From assembly GCA_910586845.1 (NCBI GenBank), contig CAJUJV010000074.1:14265-19656 (forward strand): a DNA stretch of 5,392 nucleotides. Reading direction: 5' to 3'. The translations under genes and the position numbers were made by a program. Source of the DNA: an uncultured Hungatella sp. Its GTDB lineage: Bacteria; Bacillota; Clostridia; Lachnospirales; Lachnospiraceae. Under the pieces are notes generated by a model, which was not told the origin of the DNA, searched no databases, and saw only the letters and a list, made by a program, of their open reading frames with translations. Below, piece by piece: positions 1-4,518 of this stretch (position 1 is the stretch's first letter; the number at the start of each line of letters is the position of its first letter).

Positions 1-2348
1 TAACTTACGGTAAATTTCAGTCTCCCATCCTTCAGCCTCTCGCCGGATTTCTCTTCCATGGTCTTCCAATAATCAAAGACCCTGCGGAAAAAGGTTTCCG
101 CCTCCTGTTTTTCATTATCCCCGCAAAGTTTGACGAATTTTTCATACTCTGCGACAATGCTTCTCTCTTTCCCCGCTTTCTTTCGAATCAGCCGGTTATA
201 ATTGTCCTCGCCCCTGGGGTCCGGTTTCCACACACATTCCAGAAAATGAGCCGTCTTCTCGTCGATCTTAAGTTTTCCCATTGTCCCGCAGCGGATTGCG
301 TAGGCCAGGACATGATACATCTTTTCCAGTTCAGAAAATGTATGCTCCTCCCTGCTGAGGCTGTCCCTGGTCTCGATTTTCTTGTAGGGGATATTGACCG
401 TCCTCTTCTCATCCAGATCATAACACATGATATCCATAGGCTCCCGGTTTCCCCCCGCCAGATGCCGTGTCACGTCATACTCCAGAGCATAGGGAACGAT
501 CCTTACCTGCTCGTCGTGATGCACATATCGAAGGATCCGCCCCTCATAGATGGCGTCCAGGATTCTCCTGTACTTAGGGCACACCCGCATTTCCAGATCC
601 TTCACCCGGGGCCCGAAATCGAACCTCTCCCTGTCAAACCACTCTCTTCCCTGACACTCTTCTGCCAGCTTCTCCTTCACCTCATCAATACTCTCCGGCT
701 CCAGAAAAATACTGCAAAATCCCGGATACTCTCTCAGGACAAAATCCAGCCACTGCAGCTCCGCCTGCCTGGGAGGCAATCGCTTTCCTCTGTTTTGGGC
801 CTCCTCCATCAGCACATCGGAGTTGTACACACTCAGCAGAGACTCGTGTTCCATAATCAGTCCCTTCTGGCGGGCGCCTGCCGTTACCCCCGCACTCTCT
901 AAGGGTTCCTCTAAGGATTCCGGGAAACCTACGATCCTGGCGAAATCCCCAAATGACCGGATAAACAGACGAAATCCCGGAACATCGCTCACTTCGATGC
1001 GGTAAGTCACCACATCTACGTTCCAGCTGATATGGTCTTTATAATAGGGGGATTCCATGGTCTTAATCTCATCCCTGGCGCTGGTGTCCACGATGAATTC
1101 CCCCCACCCCTCTTTCCTCCTGCCTATGAGATACTCTGTGTCGCTGTTATAATAAAATTCCACCTGAAACTCTCTGGTATCCTCTTCCCTCTGTCCCTTT
1201 CCGCCGGAAAGCTTTCCTCTGTCCGGCAGATCTCCGCTTCCTGGCCGCTCCCCATGTTCCGGCGCCTTCTTTTCGGTCTCCGTTCCCTGAACCTGCGGTA
1301 TCTTTCCCCCTGGCCTGACATGAACTCCACCAGACAGAGGGAGATCCACCGCCTCGTCCCAATGGATGGATTCGCCGGCCAGCGGAACCGCTTTCAGATA
1401 AAGATGTTCCTTGACCCCGGCCAAACCTCTGTCCCTGTAGAAAAGTTTCACGGGAACATATTCTTTCTCCTCACAGATTACGTTTTTTCTCCGATTTATG
1501 GCATGCAGACATCGGTATATGTATTCCTGCTCAAACTCAAATTCCATGGGAAGATTGCGGACGATAATATAAGACGCGTTCGTTCGGCGTCCCTGCCTTT
1601 TTAAGAAATTCCAACCCAGCACAGACATGGGTGTGAAGCCGGAGAAAAAACATAACATATCCGAAAATCTCTCCGGCTGAGGAAATTTTTTCCTGCTGTT
1701 CTTCTCCGAAGCATGTCCGGAATGACCAGTACCAGTGTGAGATGGCGAAGGTTCAAAAAATTCCTTCCAGCTGTTCTCCTTCAGGACGATACCTCCGGTA
1801 TCTCTCTGCATTATGATGTCTCCGTAAGAGTTAAAAACCATCTTATGAATCCAATTGCTTTTCCACACAGCCGCGTCTTCCCTGGCCACCCCGCCAAGAA
1901 GCTCCAGGAAGGCCTCCCTTTCCTCCTTAAAACTGCAGAGTCTTCTGTAAGGACACGTCTCTTTCTCCCTCTCGTCCCTGCAGCGGCTGTACGGCCCCTG
2001 CGTACACCTCCTGATCGTCTCTTCCGCCGCCATATACGAAAAGTTCCCACAGCAGCCGCACAGATTCTGAAACCACTGATTCCGCAGCAAGCGATAATGA
2101 TTCTGCCTCACCAGCAGCCGCCCCGACTTTTTCGTCCTTCCCCCGTTGGCATGTTCATACCACGGCTCGGTGACACAGTTCTCGTATACAGAATCTGAGA
2201 TGGCGTTAGACAGTTCCCTCACTCTCTGACTGCTTTTTGACAGCAGAAATTTGGTGATATCGTCATCCCAGAAAAATCCATATTTAAAAATATATTTCAG
2301 ATATCTGTAATCAAACAGCATATCAAAAAATATCTTTGTCGGTTCCAT
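1..2348 (-). CDS. Large tandem-WYL-domain protein, 3' end beyond window
   Basis: I translated this frame codon by codon from ATG at 2348 to the window edge: 782 uninterrupted residues, C-terminus missing. Rough layout: an N-terminal region with seven Cys (97, 99, 100, 115, 123, 132, 138), suggesting a metal or Fe-S site; a first WYL-like module around 274-323 (AINRRK, then VPVKLFY and a YLKA strand); a Lys/Gly/Glu-rich linker (about 345-400); a WCX-like stretch around 444-483 (VTYRIEV, then FRLFIRSFG and ARIVGFPESL); a second WYL-like module around 593-660 (ILDAIYEGRILRY, IVPYALEY, then an NIPYKKIE end). WYL domains are known as ligand-sensing parts of regulators, several tied to CRISPR and other defence loci. 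The start is chosen for AAGGAG 7 nt upstream. An in-frame ATG at 2438 would add 30 residues but lacks a Shine-Dalgarno and overlaps a promoter -10. I see no clear N-terminal HTH. Domain calls are by eye; existence of the gene is near certain. Confidence 0.85.
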   Translation of the reverse strand, partial: MEPTKIFFDMLFDYRYLKYIFKYGFFWDDDITKFLLSKSSQRVRELSNAISDSVYENCVTEPWYEHANGGRTKKSGRLLVRQNHYRLLRNQWFQNLCGCCGNFSYMAAEETIRRCTQGPYSRCRDEREKETCPYRRLCSFKEEREAFLELLGGVAREDAAVWKSNWIHKMVFNSYGDIIMQRDTGGIVLKENSWKEFFEPSPSHTGTGHSGHASEKNSRKKFPQPERFSDMLCFFSGFTPMSVLGWNFLKRQGRRTNASYIIVRNLPMEFEFEQEYIYRCLHAINRRKNVICEEKEYVPVKLFYRDRGLAGVKEHLYLKAVPLAGESIHWDEAVDLPLSGGVHVRPGGKIPQVQGTETEKKAPEHGERPGSGDLPDRGKLSGGKGQREEDTREFQVEFYYNSDTEYLIGRRKEGWGEFIVDTSARDEIKTMESPYYKDHISWNVDVVTYRIEVSDVPGFRLFIRSFGDFARIVGFPESLEEPLESAGVTAGARQKGLIMEHESLLSVYNSDVLMEEAQNRGKRLPPRQAELQWLDFVLREYPGFCSIFLEPESIDEVKEKLAEECQGREWFDRERFDFGPRVKDLEMRVCPKYRRILDAIYEGRILRYVHHDEQVRIVPYALEYDVTRHLAGGNREPMDIMCYDLDEKRTVNIPYKKIETRDSLSREEHTFSELEKMYHVLAYAIRCGTMGKLKIDEKTAHFLECVWKPDPRGEDNYNRLIRKKAGKERSIVAEYEKFVKLCGDNEKQEAETFFRRVFDYWKTMEEKSGERLKDGRLKFTVS

Positions 2349-2426
2349 AGACCATCTCCTTATGAGGTCAAAGGACGGTTTTCCATCCGTCAACCCATCC
2401 TTTCTGATCCCGCTCTTATACATCCA

Positions 2427-2455
2427 ACTATATGCCATGGGAATTTTTCTGTCAA
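2427..2455 (-). promoter_or_regulatory. Sigma-A-type promoter for the WYL gene
   Basis: On the minus strand a perfect -35 TTGACA (2450-2455) is separated by exactly 17 nt from TATAGT (2427-2432), one base off the consensus -10. It starts just past the stop codon of the zinc-ribbon gene and lies about 80 nt before the WYL ATG at 2348. The large gene can therefore be expressed independently of the upstream cluster, which fits a regulator. The leader carries a small GACGG/CCGTC inverted repeat. Confidence 0.65.
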
Positions 2456-2461
2456 GGAACT

Positions 2462-2626
2462 TTACCAGTGGATCCACCGTTCATCAATTGCCCGCCCGCA
2501 GTTCTTACATATGACCGTGCGTTTTTGCTTTCGTTTTATAATATCTATTTTTCCGAGCGGTTTCAGACAATATGGGCAGCGTTTCCAATACTCTTCCGGC
2601 GGAGTCATAAAACCTGATATTCCCAC
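2462..2626 (-). CDS. 54-aa zinc-ribbon protein
   Basis: A 54-residue protein with two Cys pairs, CPYC (17-20) and CKNC (40-43), 19 residues apart. That is the classic four-Cys zinc ribbon, with a very basic middle (KRKQKR) that could contact nucleic acid. The start is inferred as GTG at 2626, preceded by GAGGTGAT, with an in-frame TAG close upstream; an internal ATG at residue 7 has a poorer ribosome site. It begins 36 nt after the stop of the 205-aa gene, so the two are probably co-transcribed and perhaps translationally coupled. The Trp/Ile-rich C-terminus (ERWIHW) is compact, so the protein is probably complete. Zinc binding is well supported by the motif; the partner and target are unknown. 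It may be a small adaptor for its neighbours. Confidence 0.72.
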   Translation of the reverse strand: MGISGFMTPPEEYWKRCPYCLKPLGKIDIIKRKQKRTVICKNCGRAIDERWIHW

Positions 2627-2662
2627 AACATCACCTCTTTCCTACTCTGTTTTATCCACAAG

Positions 2663-3280
2663 CTACTCATCCATATCCTGCGGAAAATACTCTTCCGTAT
2701 CATAATCGTAATGAAGCCAGACAACGGAAACCTCTTCTTTCGCCGCCGCGTTTAAAACACTGACCATGGCCGGTGTAAGCCCTGACACACAGATTCTTAC
2801 TTTTTTACCCCTGCTGCCCTTCAAAGCTTCCCCTGCCTGCTCCTCCTGCCACTGAAAATCAAAGATTTTATCTGCCGGTATCACAGAAAAAACCGACTTC
2901 TCCTCCGGACTCCAGTGACGTCCCCGGCAGAGGAACATCTCCTCCCCGGCCTCTTTTTCCTCACCGACCCGGACCGCAGGTTTCCAGCAGAGCTTCTGAC
3001 AAACGTAAGTCTCTCCCTCTCTGTCATAATGCCACAGATTCAGCCGGATATCCAGTCGGGCCGCGGCCTGGATTACTGCCAGGGTTTCCATGGACATCCC
3101 CCCGTTCAGATAGACATCTGCGGTCTCAGCCTGATAGCTTTTTAATTTCTCAAAAGCGTGCCTCTTCACTGCCTCCAAATCCCGGAAGCACTCCACGCCC
3201 GGTATGTCATAATAATCCGCCGGGAAAATATATCCGTCACAGTTCATTTTTCTCAGCTCTGTCAGCGCTAAACGAACCAA
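2663..3280 (-). CDS. 205-aa protein with duplicated Rossmann-like (possibly CARF-like) motif
   Basis: Not a family I can name. The key observation is an internal duplication: residues 62-92 and 168-198 align without gaps over 31 positions, sharing V, AAA, HYD, E and Y plus many conservative matches. Each copy follows a strand ending in Gly (VYLNGG at 56-61, ICVSG at 163-167) and reads as strand, Gly turn with S/T, helix, strand ending in HYD, then a tyrosine. A Gly-turn after a strand followed by a helix is how CARF and related Rossmannoid nucleotide-sensing domains look, so a cyclic-nucleotide or nucleotide ligand is a reasonable but unproven guess. There is no signal peptide or membrane segment; the protein looks cytosolic. 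TTG at 3280 is chosen because GGAGGGAGG lies just upstream and an in-frame TGA precedes it. It sits downstream of the 63-aa peptide gene and upstream of the zinc ribbon. Confidence 0.82.
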   Translation of the reverse strand: MVRLALTELRKMNCDGYIFPADYYDIPGVECFRDLEAVKRHAFEKLKSYQAETADVYLNGGMSMETLAVIQAAARLDIRLNLWHYDREGETYVCQKLCWKPAVRVGEEKEAGEEMFLCRGRHWSPEEKSVFSVIPADKIFDFQWQEEQAGEALKGSRGKKVRICVSGLTPAMVSVLNAAAKEEVSVVWLHYDYDTEEYFPQDMDE

Positions 3281-3315
3281 TTCTTCCTCCCTCCTAAATC
3301 ACAAAATCGATACAT
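3268..3315 (-). CDS. Possible 15-codon leader ORF overlapping the next start
   Basis: ATG at 3315 has an ideal GGAGG 7 nt upstream and encodes MYRFCDLGGRKNWFV before TAG. It overlaps the TTG start of the 205-aa gene by 13 nt in a different frame, an arrangement typical of translational coupling. The alternative is that a one-base change has split an originally longer N-terminus, since the two frames would join after a single-base shift. No homology can be claimed for so short a peptide. The ribosome site is the only real evidence. Confidence 0.3.
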   Translation of the reverse strand: MYRFCDLGGRKNWFV

Positions 3316-3379
3316 CTATAGTCCTCCGCTGCCATCCGGCTTCATATCTTTCATGGTGATCTGCCGTTCATGACATTTT

Positions 3380-3410
3380 CTCTGGTATCGGGTTCCCCCC
3401 GATACCAGAG
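3380..3410 (-). other. Perfect 13-bp hairpin between peptide gene and downstream genes
   Basis: CTCTGGTATCGGG and CCCGATACCAGAG form a perfect 13-bp stem with a 5-nt loop, 7 nt after the stop of the 63-aa peptide gene. The bases after it are AAAATGTC on the minus strand, and no T-run follows on the plus strand either, so it does not qualify as a standard intrinsic terminator. It could act as a partial terminator, a 3'-end stabiliser or an RNase processing site that sets peptide mRNA above the downstream genes. I see no separate promoter between here and 3280. Confidence 0.7.
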
Positions 3411-3417
3411 ATACGCG

Positions 3418-3609
3418 CTAACCGAACAAATCGGAACACAGAGAGCAGACAAAACCACCGGCCGAGCCGATGAGACCACCAACCGCCGCCCCGCCAGCAG
3501 CTGCCGGACCAAACACAGCAGTGACACTGCCGCCAATACTGGCTCCAACGGTTCCAGCTACAGATGACACACCAGCCGCGCGAACAAGCATATCTGTTAA
3601 ATCTGACAT
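3418..3609 (-). CDS. 63-aa Gly/Ala-rich peptide, glycine-zipper or bacteriocin-like
   Basis: ATG at 3609 follows GGGAGG with good spacing. The peptide has a short charged N-terminus (MSDLTDMLVR), then about 40 residues almost entirely of Gly, Ala, Val, Ser and Ile, with GASIG and GAAVG GxxxG motifs, and ends with a Cys pair (C55, C58) and SDLFG. GxxxG runs pack helices in membranes and occur in two-peptide bacteriocins, colicin V-type microcins and glycine-zipper proteins; a C-terminal Cys pair near a Gly-rich core also resembles colicin V. A GG at 26-27 could be a leader cleavage site, but the hydrophobic spacing expected of double-glycine leaders is weak. No transporter, peptidase or immunity gene lies in the window. 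It could instead be a membrane-acting effector of the downstream genes. The gene call rests on ribosome site, composition and position; the function is inference. Confidence 0.62.
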   Translation of the reverse strand: MSDLTDMLVRAAGVSSVAGTVGASIGGSVTAVFGPAAAGGAAVGGLIGSAGGFVCSLCSDLFG

Positions 3610-3628
3610 ATTGCTTCCTCCCTATGAA

Positions 3629-3755
3629 ATGATGATGGTTGACAGGTTTCTGACCGTCAGCTTTCGCCGACTTATATACCCCACTAGCAAAGTGGGGAGC
3701 CAATGAGCCAGACCAGTCTCATGGGACAACGATAACATCTGCAACCTAATATCAT
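3629..3755 (-). ncRNA. Predicted multibranched structured leader RNA
   Basis: On the minus strand the leader of the 63-aa gene can fold around a closing helix: AUGAU and GGUUG (3742-3755) pair with CAACC and AUCAU (3629-3641). Inside are three hairpins: CCCAUGAG/CUCAUUGG with one mismatch (3700-3725), a perfect 7-bp CCCCACU/AGUGGGG (3679-3697), and GUCGGC/GCUGAC capped by a GAAA tetraloop with one G-U pair (3656-3671). The closing helix ends about 8 nt before the Shine-Dalgarno of the peptide gene, where switching could control translation. The fold was derived by eye; I cannot assign it to a known riboswitch class. Confidence 0.42.
3684..3755 (-). CDS. Possible 23-codon Cys-rich small ORF in the leader
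   Basis: AGGAGGTGA lies 4 nt before ATG at 3755, about as strong a ribosome site as one finds. The ORF encodes MILGCRCYRCPMRLVWLIGS then PLC (23 residues, four Cys, hydrophobic second half) and stops inside the 7-bp hairpin at 3679-3697. It may be a leader peptide whose translation disrupts the RNA fold around it (attenuation), a small membrane peptide, or chance. It overlaps the predicted structured RNA, so the two may be alternative states. Confidence 0.35.
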   Translation of the reverse strand: MILGCRCYRCPMRLVWLIGSPLC

Positions 3756-3786
3756 GCTCTCACCTCCTGACCTATGATACACGTTA

Positions 3787-3816
3787 AATATATACTATTA
3801 CTTGACTCATTGACAG
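3787..3816 (-). promoter_or_regulatory. Probable promoter of the peptide cluster
   Basis: On the minus strand CTGTCA (3811-3816) lies 18 nt from TATATT (3787-3792), a moderate match to sigma-A consensus in an AT-rich stretch. It is the only plausible promoter just upstream of the structured leader. The spacer contains GTCAA twice, 8 nt apart, which could be a regulator site. A start near 3780 would give a leader of about 170 nt to the 63-aa gene. Confidence 0.42.
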
Positions 3817-3822
3817 TTCCTT

Positions 3823-3854
3823 AAGGGAAAATAGTCTGTCTTTCTGCTGCTTTT
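3823..3854. repeat. Imperfect direct repeat, copy 1
   Basis: On the plus strand AAGGGAAAA, 13 variable bases, then TGCTGCTTTT. The same arrangement recurs at 4009-4040, offset exactly 186 bp, with 23 of 32 positions identical. A related word, TACTTGACT, precedes both copies (3799 and 3978). This copy also forms half of an 8-bp inverted repeat TCTGCTGC/GCAGCAGA (3843-3867). Confidence 0.45.
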
Positions 3855-4008
3855 GCCTGGCAGCAGACTCGGCTGATATCAAAATTCCGCACCAACAAAT
3901 TTGCTATAATCCTATCTCCTTGCAGGTGGCCGCTGATAAAGCTCTTTCGGAACTCTTCCCTTTCGATGAATTAAGTATACTTGACTTTGATACTCTGTAG
4001 TATTCTCA

Positions 4009-4040
4009 AAGGGAAAAAATCATCAAATTTTGCTGCTTTT
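4009..4040. repeat. Imperfect direct repeat, copy 2
   Basis: Second copy of the 32-bp block found at 3823-3854, with identical 9-bp and 10-bp ends and a diverged middle. It lies in the spacer between the Cys-rich protein gene and the peptide cluster. Possible origins are an old local duplication or two regulator-binding sites. Confidence 0.45.
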
Positions 4041-4080
4041 TTATCATCAATTTTTTGTACTGCCAAAGAACCCAGCTTCC

Positions 4081-4126
4081 ACAAACAAAAAACACGGTAC
4101 CCCGGCCGCTGCCAAAAATACCGTGT
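4081..4126 (-). terminator. Intrinsic terminator of the Cys-rich protein gene
   Basis: On the minus strand ACACGGTA and TACCGTGT (4119-4126 and 4092-4099) form an 8-bp stem around a GC-rich loop, followed directly by TTTTTTGTTTGT. It starts 10 nt after the stop of the 48-aa gene and separates it from the accessory cluster. Confidence 0.75.
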
Positions 4127-4135
4127 CTTCCTCTT

Positions 4136-4282
4136 CTACTTGTGACAATTCCCCTTAGACGAGCATCCGCCGCAGCAGCCACATCCGCAGCCTCCTTTTC
4201 CTGACTTATGGTCCTTGACCTTTTTCCACAGAATCCCTGCCACCAGACTTCCCACCACTGCCACGATCAATATATCAACCAT
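4136..4282 (-). CDS. FeoB-associated Cys-rich membrane protein
   Basis: A complete 48-residue protein: one N-terminal membrane helix (about residues 3-19, DILIVAVVGSLVAGILW), a basic stretch (KKVKDHK) placing the C-terminus in the cytoplasm, then a Gly/Cys tail with Cys at 32, 34, 36, 37, 40 and 46. Helix, basic anchor and Cys cluster are the signature of the FeoB-associated family, normally found next to the ferrous iron transporter FeoB, where the cysteines probably handle Fe(II). ATG at 4282 is preceded by GGAGGTGATC at ideal spacing. The gene has its own promoter, operator and terminator, so it is an independent unit. What is odd is the absence of feoA and feoB nearby. Iron handling comes from family knowledge; direct function is unproven. 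Confidence 0.85.
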   Translation of the reverse strand: MVDILIVAVVGSLVAGILWKKVKDHKSGKGGCGCGCCGGCSSKGNCHK

Positions 4283-4306
4283 AAAAGATCACCTCCATTT
4301 ATTATT

Positions 4307-4324
4307 AGTTAGCTTATGCTAACT
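4307..4324 (-). promoter_or_regulatory. Palindromic operator, probably for a DtxR/IdeR-type metal repressor
   Basis: AGTTAGC, TTAT, GCTAACT: a perfect 7+7 palindrome lying just downstream of the expected transcription start and upstream of the Shine-Dalgarno, so a bound protein would block transcription. The TTAGnnnnnnCTAA-type core resembles sites of DtxR-family iron or manganese repressors. Together with an iron-linked gene this predicts derepression when metal is scarce. The regulator's identity is inference. Confidence 0.6.
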
Positions 4325-4339
4325 CAATGAACCAATCTT

Positions 4340-4368
4340 ATTTTATCGCAACGCAGCCTTTCTGTCAA
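4340..4368 (-). promoter_or_regulatory. Promoter of the Cys-rich membrane protein gene
   Basis: Perfect TTGACA (4363-4368) and TAAAAT (4340-4345) with a 17-nt spacer on the minus strand. The predicted start near 4333 is about 50 nt before the ATG, and the palindrome at 4307-4324 falls between them. Confidence 0.8.
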
Positions 4369-4421
4369 GCATCATCTTGCAGTCTTGAGCTGTTTTGTAA
4401 AACATCTTTTTTTAAAGATTT

Positions 4422-4459
4422 CAGGGCAGATGTGGTGCATACGCATCACATCTGCCCTG
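4422..4459 (-). terminator. Hairpin ending the rpoC transcript
   Basis: CAGGGCAGATGTG pairs perfectly with CACATCTGCCCTG (13 bp), and the helix can extend into the loop through GCAT/ATGC-type pairs. It lies 59 nt past the rpoC stop and before the next promoter. The tail is AAATCTTTAAAAAAAGATGT rather than a clean U-run, and includes a weak ATCTTT/AAAGAT stem. A smaller CTGTC/GACAG hairpin sits at 4467-4484. The stem is certain; efficient intrinsic termination is likely but not assured. Confidence 0.65.
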
Positions 4460-4518
4460 TTTAGGACTGTCTATTTCCCGACAGACAGCCTCTCCTTTTT
4501 TATAACCTTATGATTCTC

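Larger units (their letters stand above)
3821..4066 (-). pseudogene. Possible gene remnant: 82-codon frame with internal stop
   Basis: Reading the minus strand from TTG at 4066, one frame gives protein-like sequence (KIDDKKAAKFDDFFPLRILQ), meets TAA at 3971-3973, then continues in the same frame (FIEREEFRKSFISGHLQ, later IIANLLVRNFDISRV) to TAA at 3821. There is no ribosome site at the front. The charged, amphipathic composition suggests eroded coding sequence. The last part faintly resembles the C-terminal region of ImmA/IrrE-type proteins, but no HExxH is present and I would not assign a family. The alternative is non-coding spacer open by chance. Confidence 0.25.

Noticed and set aside
246..902. 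218-codon open frame on the plus strand
   Set aside because: It lies wholly inside the continuous minus-strand WYL gene, has no convincing ribosome site, and its Pro/Leu/His-rich translation is typical of an antisense shadow.
1620..1645. SGFTP motif in the WYL protein resembling SGLTP of the 205-aa protein
   Set aside because: Only five positions, without the following AAA or HYD pattern; most likely coincidence.
1032..2198. Further plus-strand open frames of 161-190 codons
   Set aside because: Antisense to the same intact minus-strand gene, without ribosome sites or recognisable motifs.
2349..2438. In-frame N-terminal extension of the WYL protein from ATG at 2438
   Set aside because: No Shine-Dalgarno upstream, and the ATG overlaps the -10 of a near-consensus promoter; the start at 2348 has AAGGAG at good spacing. 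Not excluded if transcription comes from further upstream.
3320..3364. 12-codon minus-strand ORF (MKDMKPDGSGGL)
   Set aside because: No ribosome binding site before its ATG and no other support.
3368..3703. 111-codon minus-strand frame covering the peptide gene
   Set aside because: It overlaps the 63-aa ORF in another frame, has Trp/Cys/Arg-rich nonsense composition and no ribosome site.
3899..3912. TGCTATAAT extended -10 on the plus strand
   Set aside because: No acceptable -35 at the right spacing and no plus-strand gene or terminator-bounded RNA follows.
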